Shown: positions 35,590 through 45,278, counted from the first letter of the stretch. The stretch: 64,000 nt of DNA from Streptomyces niveus (GCF_002009175.1 NZ_CP018047.1:1860001-1924000), one strand, 5' to 3'. Notes: generated by a model not told the origin, from the sequence alone. Made by a program: numbers and translations.

Positions 35590-36762
35590 ATGCGATCGAT
35601 ACGTCCATTGCTGGCTGCCACCGGCCTCGTCGCGGCCCTCGCGCTGACGGCGACGGCCTGCGGCGGTGGAGACGAGGACAAGGCGGCCGGCAAACCCGCC
35701 GCCTCAACTCCCGCCGGTGACGAGGCGGGCAGGGAGATACCCGCGGATCTGGCCGACCGGCTCAAGGAGCACGGTGTCGACCCGGAGAAGTGGAAGGACG
35801 GTGAGTGGAAGAACTGGGAGAAGGACAAGTGGCTGCGCAGCGCCAAGGACTTCGTCAACCCGGTCATCGAGGACCTGTGGAAGCCCGAGCGGATGAAGAC
35901 GGCCAAGTCGCCGACGAAGACCCTCGCCGCCGGTGACATCTCCGGCGACCAGAACGTCACCGACCCCGAGCCGCGGCCGGTCCGGGCCGAGCCGGAGAAG
36001 ACGCCGTACACCGACCACGCGGCGCCCGTCGGCAAGGTCTTCTTCGACTCCCCCGAAGGCTCGATGGTCTGCTCGGCCACCGTGATCAAGGACCCGAAGA
36101 ACCCCGGCAAGTCCAACCTGGTGTGGACCGCGGGCCACTGCGTGCACGCGGGCGCGGGCGGCGGCTGGTACCGGAACATCATGTTCGCCCCCGCCTACAA
36201 CAACACGGGCAAGTCCTCCGCCGATCTGCAGAACGCGCAGCCGCAGGAGATCGCCCCGTACGGGCAGTACTGGGCCGACTGGGTCGCCACCTCCAACGAG
36301 TGGATCAGCGACGGCGGCCCGACCGGCGGCGACGGCGCGGCGTACGACTACTCGGTCATGCACGTCACCCCGGAGAACGGCGGCAAGTCGCTGGAGGAGA
36401 CGGTCGGCGCGGCCCTCGACGTCGACTTCGACGCCCCCGAGGCCAGCAGCATCGGCAGCCTGGGCGCGTGGGGTTACCCCGCGGCCCCGCCGTACGACGG
36501 GCTGATCATGCACAAGTGCGTCGACAACGCGGGCAGGCTGTCGATCGCCCCCGGTACACCCACGATGTGGCGCATCGGCTGCTCCATGACCGGTGGTTCC
36601 TCCGGTGGCGGCTGGTTCGCGGCCGGACCTGACGGCAAGTCGGTGCTGGTCTCCAACACCTCTATCGGCCCGGTCACTTCGGGCTGGCTGGCCGGTCCCC
36701 GGCTCGGCGAGGGTGCCGAGCAGCTCTACACGATGATGAGTGACAAGTTCGCGGGCGAGTAG
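35590..36762 (+). CDS. Secreted trypsin-like serine protease lipoprotein B
   Basis: Paralogue of the preceding gene, 390 aa, with the same layout: signal peptide ending LTATAC (Cys24), conserved segment LADRLKEHGVDPEKWKDGEW and DKWLRSAKDFVNPVIEDLW, and triad His183 (TAGHCVHAG), Asp253 (YDYSVMHV), Ser338 (GGSSGGGW). The linker is shorter and less acidic than in protein A. ATG 35590 is preceded by AGGGGGA; an in-frame ATG 17 codons upstream gives no better signal peptide. The intergenic terminator suggests separate control of the two copies. Confidence 0.88.
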   Translation: MRSIRPLLAATGLVAALALTATACGGGDEDKAAGKPAASTPAGDEAGREIPADLADRLKEHGVDPEKWKDGEWKNWEKDKWLRSAKDFVNPVIEDLWKPERMKTAKSPTKTLAAGDISGDQNVTDPEPRPVRAEPEKTPYTDHAAPVGKVFFDSPEGSMVCSATVIKDPKNPGKSNLVWTAGHCVHAGAGGGWYRNIMFAPAYNNTGKSSADLQNAQPQEIAPYGQYWADWVATSNEWISDGGPTGGDGAAYDYSVMHVTPENGGKSLEETVGAALDVDFDAPEASSIGSLGAWGYPAAPPYDGLIMHKCVDNAGRLSIAPGTPTMWRIGCSMTGGSSGGGWFAAGPDGKSVLVSNTSIGPVTSGWLAGPRLGEGAEQLYTMMSDKFAGE

Positions 36763-36780
36763 ACGCCCGGAGCCGGTACG

Positions 36781-36825
36781 AGCGGAAGGCCCGCCCCCTC
36801 GCATGGAGGGGGCGGGCCTTCCGCT
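36781..36825. terminator. Convergent terminator, protease B / hflX
   Basis: A perfect 20-bp stem (36781-36800 with 36806-36825, beginning AGCGGAAGGCCC) with loop GCATG. It lies 18 nt past the protease stop and 48 nt from the hflX stop. Confidence 0.9.
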
Positions 36826-36873
36826 TACAGCAGGAGTCGTGGCGCGCGATGCGGTGCCGCGCGCCTCGCTCGG

Positions 36874-38370
36874 TCAGCCGGCCGCCGGAACAGGCATGTA
36901 CGCGGCGAGCGCCGCAGCCAGTTCCTCATGGACCTGTGCCTTCAGCAGGGTGCCCTCCGGGGTGTGCTCCTCGGACAGCACCTCACCCTCGGCGTGCACC
37001 CGCGAGACCAGACCGCCGTCGGTGTACGGCACCAGTGCCTCGACCGTGATCGCGGGCCTCGGCAGCTCGGTGTCGATGAGCGCGAGCAGCTCCGCCATAC
37101 CGGCGCCGGTCCGCGCCGACACCGCGATCGCGTACCGCTCCATGCGCAGCAGCCGCTGGAGGACCTCCGGGTCCGCCGCGTCGGCCTTGTTGATCACCAC
37201 GATCTCGCGGACGTCCACCGCGCCCACGTCGCGGATCACCTCACGCACGGCGGCGAGCTGCTCCTCGGGAGCGGGATGCGAGCCGTCGACCACGTGCAGG
37301 ATCAGATCGGAGTCCCCGACCTCCTCCATCGTCGACCGGAACGCCTCCACGAGGTGGTGCGGCAGATGCCGTACGAAGCCGACGGTGTCGGCCAGCGTGT
37401 AGATCCTGCCGCTCGGTGTCTCGGCCCGGCGCACAGTCGGGTCCAGGGTGGCGAACAGCGCGTTCTCCACGAGGACGCCCGCGCCGGTGAGGCGGTTGAG
37501 CAGCGAGGACTTGCCCGCGTTCGTATATCCGGCGATCGCGACCGACGGCACCTTGTGGCGCCGGCGCTCCTGCCGCTTGATCTCGCGGCCGGTCTTCATC
37601 TCCGCGATCTCCCGGCGCATCTTCGCCATCTTCTCGCGAATCCGGCGCCGGTCCGTCTCGATCTTCGTCTCACCGGGGCCGCGAGTGGCCATGCCGCCAC
37701 CGCCGCCGCCACCCATCTGCCGGGACAGCGACTGACCCCAGCCGCGCAGCCTCGGCAGCATGTACTGCATCTGGGCCAGCGCGACCTGCGCCTTGCCCTC
37801 ACGGGACTTGGCGTGCTGCGCGAAGATGTCCAGGATCAGGGCCGTACGGTCCACGACCTTGACCTTGACTACGTCCTCGAGATGGATCAGCTGACCGGGG
37901 CTGAGCTCACCGTCGCAGACGACGGTGTCCGCCCCGGTCTCCAGCACCATGTCGTACAGCTCACGCGCCTTGCCCGAACCGATGTAGGTGGCCGGGTCGG
38001 GCTTGTCACGGCGCTGGATGACTCCGTCGAGCACGAGCGCGCCGGCCGTCTCGGCCAGCGCCGCCAGCTCGGCGAGCGAATTCTCGGCCTCCCGCACGGT
38101 CCCGGAGACCCAGACACCGACCAGCACGACGCGCTCCAGGCGCAGCTGCCGGTACTCGACCTCGGTGACGTCTTCGAGCTCGGTGGAGAGGCCCGCCACG
38201 CGCCGCAGCGCCGCGCGGTCGGAACGGTCGAACTGGTCGCCGTCCCGGTTTCCGTCGATCTCTTGGCTCCAGGCGACGTCCTCTTCCATCAGGGCATCGG
38301 CCCGAAGGCTTTCCGTGCGGGGGTCCGCGGAGATCTGCTCGTCCTGGGAAGGGGAAGAAGAGGAGGTCAT
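36874..38370 (-). CDS. hflX: Ribosome-associated GTPase HflX
   Basis: GTPase that binds the large subunit and splits stalled ribosomes under stress in relatives. The protein is 498 aa. The N-terminal HflX domain (YIGSGKARELYDMVLETGADTVVCDGELSP) is followed by a coiled helical linker (IREKMAKMRREIAEMKTGREIKRQERRR). The G domain has G1 GYTNAGKSS, G3 DTVGF, G4 NKAD and G5 VSARTG. A Gly-rich GGGGGGGM tract precedes the linker. ATG 38370 (MTSSSSPSQDEQ) follows AAGGAT at 4 nt. Upstream 38371-38622 holds no other gene. Confidence 0.95.
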   Translation of the reverse strand: MTSSSSPSQDEQISADPRTESLRADALMEEDVAWSQEIDGNRDGDQFDRSDRAALRRVAGLSTELEDVTEVEYRQLRLERVVLVGVWVSGTVREAENSLAELAALAETAGALVLDGVIQRRDKPDPATYIGSGKARELYDMVLETGADTVVCDGELSPGQLIHLEDVVKVKVVDRTALILDIFAQHAKSREGKAQVALAQMQYMLPRLRGWGQSLSRQMGGGGGGGMATRGPGETKIETDRRRIREKMAKMRREIAEMKTGREIKRQERRRHKVPSVAIAGYTNAGKSSLLNRLTGAGVLVENALFATLDPTVRRAETPSGRIYTLADTVGFVRHLPHHLVEAFRSTMEEVGDSDLILHVVDGSHPAPEEQLAAVREVIRDVGAVDVREIVVINKADAADPEVLQRLLRMERYAIAVSARTGAGMAELLALIDTELPRPAITVEALVPYTDGGLVSRVHAEGEVLSEEHTPEGTLLKAQVHEELAAALAAYMPVPAAG

Positions 38371-38622
38371 TGGATCCTTACGTCGAAGAGAATGTTCGGG
38401 TGTGGACAGACTGCCCACCCACATCGGTCACAACGCGTGACGAACCGGATTGATTCCCGGTGTCACGGCCCGGCGTTCCCGTCCCGGAGTACCGGTCCCG
38501 GCAGCGCCGCCGACCCCTTGATGGTGGCACGTCACGGCCGGGAGCGTCATATGGGTTTCGCGGCCGAGTCCCGGCCGGGCCCAGGCCGCCCCTCCGGGCC
38601 GTACCGGAGGCCCCTGAGCCCC

Positions 38623-40068
38623 TCACTTCACCGCCGCGCTCTTCCAGTCCGGGTGCCCCGGCATCGGCGGCGTCCTGCGCCCGTACAGCCACGCCTCGAA
38701 GAACTCCGACAGATCACGCCCAGCGATGTCCGACGCGAGGCGCGTGAAGTCCGCCGTGCCCGCCGTCCCGTCCCGGTGGTCGCGCACCCACTCCCGCTCC
38801 AGCCGCCGGAACTCCCCCGCGCCGATCTCCTCGCGCAGCGCGTAGAGCACCAGCGCGCTGCCGTCGTACACCACGGGCCGGAAGAGACTGATCTGCTTGC
38901 CGGGCGCCGGAGGCTCCGGTGCGGCGGGCGGACCGCCCGCCGCCCGCCAGCCGTCGGACAGCCGGTAGGCCTCGCGCATCCGCTCCTCCAGCGGCTTGTC
39001 CGCGTACTCCTGCGCGTACATCGCCTCGTACCAGCTCGCGTGGCCCTCGTTGAGCCACAGGTCGGACCAGGCGCGCGGCGAGACGCTGTCGCCGAACCAC
39101 TGGTGCGCCAGTTCGTGGACCATGACCGAGTCGACGTACCACTCGGGGTACTCGGGCCGGGTGAACAGCGAACGCTCGAAGAGCGACAGTGTCTGCGTCT
39201 CCAGCTCGAAACCGGTCTCGGCGCCGGCGACGAGAATGCCGTACGTCTCGAACGGATACCGCCCCACCTGGCGCTCCATCCACTCGATCTGCGCCGGTGT
39301 CTTCGCCAGCCACGGCTCCAGCTTCGCGCGGTCGGCGGCCGGGACCACGTCGCGCAGCGGCAGTCCGTGCGGGCCCTCCCGGTGCACCACGGCCGATTCG
39401 CCGATGGACACCTGGGCCAGCTCGGTGGCCATGGGGTGACGGGTGCGGTACGTCCAGGTGTTGGTGGCGCCGTTACGGGTCTTCGCCACCGGCAGTCCGT
39501 TGGCCACGACGGTCAGCTTGCCGGGCGCGGTGACCCGGAAGGTGAACGCGGCCTTGTCGGCCGGGTGGTCGTTGCCCGGGAAGACACGGTGCGCGGCGTC
39601 CGCCTGGTTGGCCATCGCAAGGCCGTCCGTCGTGCGCACCCAGCCGCCCTTGCCGCCCGTGGGGTCGCTGGTGTGGGTGACGGTGACGCGTACCCGTGAG
39701 CCGGCCTCCACGGCCTCGCGCGGCGTGACGACGAGGTCTTCGCCGGCGGTCGCGAAGTCGGCGCGCGCACCGTCGACCTCGACGGACCTGACCTTGCCGT
39801 GGGTGAAGTCGAGGTTCACACGTTCCAGACGCTGGGTCGCCCGGGCGTCGATCTTGGTGACCGCGTCGAGAGGCTTGGAGTTGTCACCCTTGTAGGTGAG
39901 GGCGATGTCGTAGGCGAGGACGTCGTATCCGGGGTTTCCGAGATGCGGGAAAAGCGGATCGCCGATACCGAGCGCCACCGGGGCGGGGGCGGGGAGCGTC
40001 GCGGCGACGAGGGTCGCCGACGCGGTGGCCAGCAGTGCGGCGCGCAGCCGTGGGGAGGTGAGCAGCAT
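38623..40068 (-). CDS. Secreted M1-family zinc metallopeptidase
   Basis: Aminopeptidase-like enzyme, 481 aa, with a signal peptide (~1-27, RLRAALLATASATLVAATL then APAP). The zinc site is H318-E319-L-A-H322 with the distal ligand Glu341 (LWLNEGHASW). The usual exopeptidase GxMEN motif is replaced by GAETGFELETQT, so terminal amine recognition may differ. It is shorter than full aminopeptidase N and lacks the C-terminal ERAP domain, as in other actinobacterial secreted M1 proteins. ATG 40068 opens directly on the signal peptide. Confidence 0.9.
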   Translation of the reverse strand: MLLTSPRLRAALLATASATLVAATLPAPAPVALGIGDPLFPHLGNPGYDVLAYDIALTYKGDNSKPLDAVTKIDARATQRLERVNLDFTHGKVRSVEVDGARADFATAGEDLVVTPREAVEAGSRVRVTVTHTSDPTGGKGGWVRTTDGLAMANQADAAHRVFPGNDHPADKAAFTFRVTAPGKLTVVANGLPVAKTRNGATNTWTYRTRHPMATELAQVSIGESAVVHREGPHGLPLRDVVPAADRAKLEPWLAKTPAQIEWMERQVGRYPFETYGILVAGAETGFELETQTLSLFERSLFTRPEYPEWYVDSVMVHELAHQWFGDSVSPRAWSDLWLNEGHASWYEAMYAQEYADKPLEERMREAYRLSDGWRAAGGPPAAPEPPAPGKQISLFRPVVYDGSALVLYALREEIGAGEFRRLEREWVRDHRDGTAGTADFTRLASDIAGRDLSEFFEAWLYGRRTPPMPGHPDWKSAAVK

Positions 40069-40218
40069 GGACCACCGCTACCAGCGCGCGGCAGCCTTAC
40101 GGAGGCGGCGCGCTTCACGCCCACCCGAAAGAGGCGGACGGGCCGCCGGGCACGGCGCGGTGGCGTACGCGGCGGCGGCGTACGCGGCGGGCAAATGGGC
40201 GAGGGGTGGCGCGCCCGG

Positions 40219-42465
40219 TCAGGGGGCCGGCTCGTGCTGCGCGCGCCGCACGTCGAACACTCCTGGCACATCCCGCATGGCGCGCATCAGGCCGGGAAGC
40301 CCTGCCGCGTCGGGCAGTTGGAGCGTGTACGTGTGCCGTACCCGCTGCTCGCTCGGCGGCTCCACGTTGGCCGACACGATCGCCGCGCCCGCCGTGGCGA
40401 TGGCCTCGGTGAGATCGGCGAGCAGCCGCGGCCGGCCGAAGGACTCCGCGTACAGCGTGACCCGGCACTCCGCCTCGTCGCCCCAGCTCACCGTGACAGG
40501 CGGGCGGCCGAGCGCGGTCATCCTGCCGACGGCGGGACACTCGGCGCGGTGCACGGTGACGGCGCCGCCCCGGACCGTGAATCCGGTGACGGCGTCGGGC
40601 GGTACGGGGGTGCAGCAGCCGGCCAGCCGTACGGTCGCCTCGGGCACGTCCACGACCACGTTGGCCACGCCGCGCCGCCCCGCCGTGACGGCGCCGGGCG
40701 TACGGGGCGGCGCCGCGGGCACCCTCAGGCTCTCCGGATTCGCGGCGAGCCAGCCGGCGATCGCGATCCGCGCGGCGGGCGTACGGGCGTGGTCCAGCCA
40801 CTCGGGAGAGGGGCCGGGGGCGGTGTCCTGCGGCTGGCCGTGTGCCGGGTCCCGCGTGACCTCGGGGTCCGCACCGGGCCGGCCGACGTGCGTGCGCCCG
40901 GCGTCCTCGGCGCCCTTGATGTCCCCGGCGCTCCCGGCGCTCCGGGCGCTGCCTTCGCCGTCGCCGTCCGGGCCGTTCCGGGGCGCCTGGACGGGGCTGT
41001 GGGCCAGCAGCAGCTGCACCGTGTCGCCATCGCCAAGGACCGTACTCAGCGTCGCCAGACGGCCGTTGACGCGCGCCCCGATGCAGCCGTGCGCGCCGTC
41101 GCCGTGCTGCGCGTACGCCGCGTCCACACATGTCGCCCCGGCGGGCAGGCCGAGCATGCCCCCGTCGGCGAGGAAGACGCTGATCTCGCGGTCCTGGGCG
41201 AGATCGGCGCGCAGCGTCGTCCAGAACGTGTCCGGGTCGGTCGCCGACTCCTGCCACTCCAGGAGGCGGGAGAGCCAGCCGGGCCTGGTCGGGTCGGCGC
41301 GTTCGCCGTCGGCCGGCTCCGACCCGTCCACGGGCGCGTAGGGATTGCCCAGCGCGACCACACCGGCCTCGGCGACCTTGTGCATCTGGTGCGTACGGAT
41401 GAGGACTTCGACGACCGCCCCGTCGGGGCCCGCGACCGCCGTGTGGAGCGACTGGTAGAGGTTGTACTTCGGGGCGGCGATGAAGTCCTTGAACTCGGAG
41501 ATCACCGGCGTGAAACAGGTGTGCAACTCCCCCAGCACGGCGTAACAGTCGGCGTCCTCCCCGACCAGGACCAGGAGGCGGCCGAAGTCCGTGCCGCGCA
41601 TCTCGCCGCGTTTCAGGCGGGCGCGGTGCACGGAGAGGAAGTGCCGCGGCCTGACGACGACTTCGGCCGTGATGTCGGCCTCGCGCAGCGTCCGCCGCAC
41701 GTCCTCGGCGACCGGGTCCAGGCTCGGCCCCGCGGTGGCGACGTCGGCGATGACGGTGCGGGTGCGCTCGTACTCCTGCGGCTGGAGGATGGCGAAGACC
41801 AGGTCCTCCAGCTCGGTCTTGAGCGCCTGCACGCCGAGCCGCTCGGCGAGCGGGATGAGGACGTCGTGGGTGACCTTGGCGATCCGTTCCTGCTTCTCCG
41901 GCCGCATCACACCGAGGGTGCGCATGTTGTGCAGCCGGTCGGCGAGTTTGATCGACATCACCCGGACATCGTTGCCGGTGGCGACGAGCATCTTGCGGAA
42001 GGTCTCGGGCTCGGCGGCGGCGCCGTAGTCGACCTTCTCCAGCTTCGTCACACCGTCGACCAGATAGCAGACCTCGTCGCCGAACTCCGCGCGGACCTGA
42101 TCGAGCGTCACATCCGTGTCCTCGACGGTGTCGTGGAGGAGAGAGGCCGTCAACGTCGTGGTCTCGGCGCCGAGTTCGGCGAGGATCAGGGTCACCGCGA
42201 GCGGATGCGTGATGTAGGGCTCGCCGCTCTTACGGAACTGTCCGCGGTGCGACATCTCCGCGAGCACGTACGCCTTGCCCAGTACGAGCAGGTCCGCGTC
42301 GGGGTGGTGCGCGCGGTGGGCGTCGGCCACATGGCCGATCGCGTCCGGCAGCCGGTCCCTGGACGCGGGCCCCAGCAACGCGGCTCTGCCGAGCCGTCGG
42401 AGGTCGATACTGGTACGGCCGCGCCTGCGGCTCCGGGCACCAGGGCTGGTGGCCTCTGCGCTCAT
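40219..42465 (-). CDS. rshA: RelA/SpoT homologue (second RSH enzyme, RshA type)
   Basis: (p)ppGpp synthetase/hydrolase family, 748 aa. The HD hydrolase domain (~70-200) shows HRGQFRKSGEPYITHPLAV and LLHDTVEDTD with the metal-binding HD intact, and IKLADRLHNMRTL. A synthetase-like domain follows (FKDFIAAPKYNLYQSLHT), but the stretch before it (GTDFGRLLVLVGEDADCYAVLG) departs from canonical RelA. A TGS domain (ISVFLADGGMLGLPAGAT) and C-terminal ACT follow, split by a ~100-residue low-complexity insert. ATG 42465 has GGAGGTG. In S. coelicolor a second RSH gene, rshA, lies at this place beside the main relA elsewhere. Confidence 0.88.
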   Translation of the reverse strand: MSAEATSPGARSRRRGRTSIDLRRLGRAALLGPASRDRLPDAIGHVADAHRAHHPDADLLVLGKAYVLAEMSHRGQFRKSGEPYITHPLAVTLILAELGAETTTLTASLLHDTVEDTDVTLDQVRAEFGDEVCYLVDGVTKLEKVDYGAAAEPETFRKMLVATGNDVRVMSIKLADRLHNMRTLGVMRPEKQERIAKVTHDVLIPLAERLGVQALKTELEDLVFAILQPQEYERTRTVIADVATAGPSLDPVAEDVRRTLREADITAEVVVRPRHFLSVHRARLKRGEMRGTDFGRLLVLVGEDADCYAVLGELHTCFTPVISEFKDFIAAPKYNLYQSLHTAVAGPDGAVVEVLIRTHQMHKVAEAGVVALGNPYAPVDGSEPADGERADPTRPGWLSRLLEWQESATDPDTFWTTLRADLAQDREISVFLADGGMLGLPAGATCVDAAYAQHGDGAHGCIGARVNGRLATLSTVLGDGDTVQLLLAHSPVQAPRNGPDGDGEGSARSAGSAGDIKGAEDAGRTHVGRPGADPEVTRDPAHGQPQDTAPGPSPEWLDHARTPAARIAIAGWLAANPESLRVPAAPPRTPGAVTAGRRGVANVVVDVPEATVRLAGCCTPVPPDAVTGFTVRGGAVTVHRAECPAVGRMTALGRPPVTVSWGDEAECRVTLYAESFGRPRLLADLTEAIATAGAAIVSANVEPPSEQRVRHTYTLQLPDAAGLPGLMRAMRDVPGVFDVRRAQHEPAP

Positions 42466-42625
42466 GGGGCACCTCCGGCAGCTTCGGCCGGCGGTGGGAG
42501 GGACAGGAACGCCCTCCCGGCCGGTGCTTGATGCTACCGACCCCACCACGTGCCTCGGTCCACCTCTCCCCCAGCGTGAACCGGATCACCCATTCGAGCG
42601 AATCTGCCGCCGGGTGCCGAGGACT

Positions 42626-43552
42626 TCAGAGCGTGTCGAGCAACTCCGCCCACTCGCCGTCGAGCAGGCCCTCGGCAACGATGACGGCCGGGCCGGTCAT
42701 CTCGATCTCGCCGTCGGGCCGTTCGGTGATGACGAGCCGTCCGCCGGGCAGGTCGACCGTGTACGTGACGGGTTGTCCGGTCACCGCGGGGTCGATGCCG
42801 TCCCGGCGGGCCGCGGCGACGGCGACGGCGCACGCGCCCGTACCGCAGGACCGCGTCTCGCCCGAGCCGCGTTCGTGGACACGCATGGCGACATGGCGCG
42901 GGCCGCGTCCCACGACGAATTCGACGTTCACGCCGTCCGGATAGGCCGCGGCGGGGCTGACGGGCGGAGCGGTGAACAGATTCCCCGCGTGGTCGAGGTC
43001 GTCCACGAAGGCGACGGCGTGCGGATTGCCCATGTTGACGTTACGGGCGGGCCAACCCCGCTCCCCCACAACGACGCTGACGTCCCCTTCGGGGAGGACG
43101 GCGCGTCCCATCCGGACCGTGACGGCTTCCGGATCGGCCGTCCCGCCGTCCGTTTCAAGGGACTTGGCGATGTGAACCTCCTTCACGCCGCCACGGGTGG
43201 CGACAGCGAGGTCGCCCGCGTCCACGAGACCGGCGCGCCGCAGATACCGCGCGAAGACCCGGACCCCGTTGCCGCACATCTCGGCGACCGAACCGTCGGC
43301 GTTGCGGTAGTCCATGAACCACTCGGCCCGGTCGGCCATGGACCGCGCCTCGGGGTGCGCGGCGGACCGTACGACGTGCAGCAGCCCGTCGCCACCGATA
43401 CCGGCGCGGCGGTCGCAGAGCTTCGCGACGGCGGCGGCGGACAGGGGGACCGCGTTGTCCGGGTCGGGAATGATCACGAAGTCGTTCTCGGTCCCGTGGC
43501 CCTTGAGGAAAGGGACGGGTGACGGCTGCGCGACGGGGCGGTAGGTACTCAC
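42626..43552 (-). CDS. dapF: Diaminopimelate epimerase
   Basis: Converts LL- to meso-diaminopimelate for lysine and, in other bacteria, cell-wall synthesis. The protein is 308 aa. The two catalytic cysteines are in AEMCGNGVRVFARYL and RSCGTGACAVAVAA, each in the conserved thiol-acid/base context. Start motif GHGTENDFVIIPD. Streptomyces peptidoglycan uses LL-DAP, so here the enzyme serves mainly lysine. GTG 43552 has a weak ribosome site. The small membrane protein and miaA lie upstream on the same strand. Confidence 0.96.
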   Translation of the reverse strand: MSTYRPVAQPSPVPFLKGHGTENDFVIIPDPDNAVPLSAAAVAKLCDRRAGIGGDGLLHVVRSAAHPEARSMADRAEWFMDYRNADGSVAEMCGNGVRVFARYLRRAGLVDAGDLAVATRGGVKEVHIAKSLETDGGTADPEAVTVRMGRAVLPEGDVSVVVGERGWPARNVNMGNPHAVAFVDDLDHAGNLFTAPPVSPAAAYPDGVNVEFVVGRGPRHVAMRVHERGSGETRSCGTGACAVAVAAARRDGIDPAVTGQPVTYTVDLPGGRLVITERPDGEIEMTGPAVIVAEGLLDGEWAELLDTL

Positions 43553-43608
43553 GCGTCAATCGTACGAGGTGGGACCGACAGTGCGAACGCTGAAGGCGTT
43601 GCGCCCGG

Positions 43609-44055
43609 TCAGCGGAGGCGGGCGACCCGCCAGACGGCGAGGGCGACGAGGGCGACGCCCACGGTCACGTAGAGCGCGAGAACGCGCCAGTCCGGGCGTT
43701 CTCCCGACCCGCGGGCCGGGAGTCCGGGCCAGGCATGGCCGACGCGGCGGGCGGCCATCATGCCCCAGCCCGCGGCGCAGCAGCTGATGAGCAGGCCGAG
43801 CATCGCCACGACGGCGCCGCCGTCACCCGTCCCGAAGGCCAGGGGGAAGGCGAACATCAGCGAGCCGATGGCGGCGAGCATCACGATGGGAGCGAGCTGC
43901 CAGATCCGCAGGCGTCGCTGCGGACGTAGCTCGACCTCCACCTCGGGGGTCACCGTGTCTTCGTGGTCGGGTCCGTCGGGACTCAGCCGCGGGGCTTCTT
44001 CCCGCGGGTTCTGAGTCCCCTGATCTGTGTTGCGAGGGCCGGCCTCCATCGCCAC
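43609..44055 (-). CDS. Small three-helix membrane protein, unknown
   Basis: The 148-aa protein has a polar ~55-residue N-terminus and three hydrophobic segments: LAPIVMLAAIGSLMFAFPLAFG, VVAMLGLLISCCAAGWGMMAA and VLALYVTVGVALVALAVW. The stretch between helices 2 and 3 is Pro/Gly/Arg-rich. GTG 44055 is chosen for GGGAGG upstream; ATG 44049 is an alternative. It lies between dapF and miaA and may be co-transcribed with them. No known family recognised. Confidence 0.75.
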   Translation of the reverse strand: MAMEAGPRNTDQGTQNPREEAPRLSPDGPDHEDTVTPEVEVELRPQRRLRIWQLAPIVMLAAIGSLMFAFPLAFGTGDGGAVVAMLGLLISCCAAGWGMMAARRVGHAWPGLPARGSGERPDWRVLALYVTVGVALVALAVWRVARLR

Positions 44056-44156
44056 GCGCCCTCCCAACTCGGACTCCACTGGTCGATCGATGCTCGATGA
44101 TGGCACGGCGCCGGGCACCGGATTGACGGCCTGAGCGTCCCGATGCCATCACGTGA

Positions 44157-45095
44157 TCAGGCTGTGACCGCTCGTTCGACCAACGTCAGCGCGAGGTGCG
44201 GGAGTTCCTCCCGGTCGTCGGCTGCACCGCTCAGCCAGTGGACACGGGGGTCGCGGCGGAACCAAGAGTCCTGGCGGCGCGCGAAGCGTTTGGTGGCGCG
44301 CACGGTCTCGGCGCGCGCCTGGTCCTCGGTGCAGTCGCCGGCGAGGGCCGCCAGTACCTGCTGGTAGCCGAGAGCGCGGGACGCCGTACGGCCCTCGCGC
44401 AGGCCGCGCGCCTCCAACTCGCGCACCTCGTCGACGAGGCCGGCCTCCCACATACGGTCGACGCGCAGGGCGATGCGCTCGTCGAGTTCGGGGCGTTCCA
44501 CGTCGACGCCGATCTGCACCGTCTCGTACACGGCGTCGTGACCGGGCAGATTGGCGGTGAACGGCTTACCGGTGATCTCGAACACCTCGAGCGCCCGGAC
44601 GATGCGGCGCCCGTTACTGGGGAGGATCGCGCGGCCCGCCGGCGGATCGGCGGCGGCCAGCCGGGCGTGCAGGGCGCCTGAGCCGCGCAGCTTCAGCTCC
44701 TCCTCCAGCCGGGCGCGCACCTCGGGGTCGGTGCCGGGGAAGTCGAGGGCGTCGATGGCGCCCCGTACGTAGAGGCCGGAGCCGCCGACGAGGACGGGGG
44801 TACGGCCTTCGGCGAGGAGCCGGTCGATCTCGATCCTGGCCAGCCGCTGGTACTCGGCGACGTTGGCCGCCTCCGTGACGTCCCAGATGTCGAGGAGATG
44901 GTGCGGGACGCCGCGGCGCTCCTCGGTCGTCAGTTTGGCGGTGCCGATGTCCATCCCGCGGTAGAGCTGCATGGAGTCGGCGTTGACGACCTCACCGTCG
45001 AGTTGCCGGGCGAGATGGACTCCCAGGTCGGACTTGCCGGCCGCGGTGGGGCCGACGACGGCGATGACCCGCGGTGCGGGCGCTGCGGTACTCAC
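44157..45095 (-). CDS. miaA: tRNA dimethylallyltransferase MiaA
   Basis: Adds a dimethylallyl group to A37 of tRNAs reading UNN codons; 312 aa. P-loop VVGPTAAGKSDLGVHLA at the N-terminus, then VVNADSMQLYRGMDIGTAK (tRNA and pyrophosphate site), GGSGLYVRGAIDAL, and RRIVRALEVFEITGKPF. A C-terminal TKRFARRQDSWFRRD motif binds tRNA. GTG 45095 precedes the P-loop by the usual distance. MiaB, which thiomethylates the same base, is encoded nearby at 47.2-48.7 kb. The target base includes tRNA-Leu(UAA), which decodes TTA, and two TTA-containing genes are in this window. Confidence 0.97.
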   Translation of the reverse strand: MSTAAPAPRVIAVVGPTAAGKSDLGVHLARQLDGEVVNADSMQLYRGMDIGTAKLTTEERRGVPHHLLDIWDVTEAANVAEYQRLARIEIDRLLAEGRTPVLVGGSGLYVRGAIDALDFPGTDPEVRARLEEELKLRGSGALHARLAAADPPAGRAILPSNGRRIVRALEVFEITGKPFTANLPGHDAVYETVQIGVDVERPELDERIALRVDRMWEAGLVDEVRELEARGLREGRTASRALGYQQVLAALAGDCTEDQARAETVRATKRFARRQDSWFRRDPRVHWLSGAADDREELPHLALTLVERAVTA

Positions 45096-45278
45096 GGCCC
45101 CAGTCTCGCAAACCTGGCGGCCGGTTCCCGAACGAGTTACGTGACGGCCCCTGTCCGGGGTCGTTGGCCGTTGCGAGATTCCGGCCGCCGGTTTTCGGGC
45201 CGGGGCCCGTGGGCGGGGCGAGGGGGACGCTCCGGGCGGCGCGGAATTTCGCCCACACGAGTAGCATATGGAGTTGAT

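Noticed and set aside
38399..38410. Single DnaA-box-like word TGTGGACAG upstream of hflX
   Set aside because: One mismatch from the Streptomyces box and a lone copy; expected by chance in 64 kb of such DNA.
39799..42531. 910-codon plus-strand frame opposite the RSH gene and M1 peptidase
   Set aside because: Shadow frame spanning two real minus-strand genes and their gap; no domain, no ribosome site.
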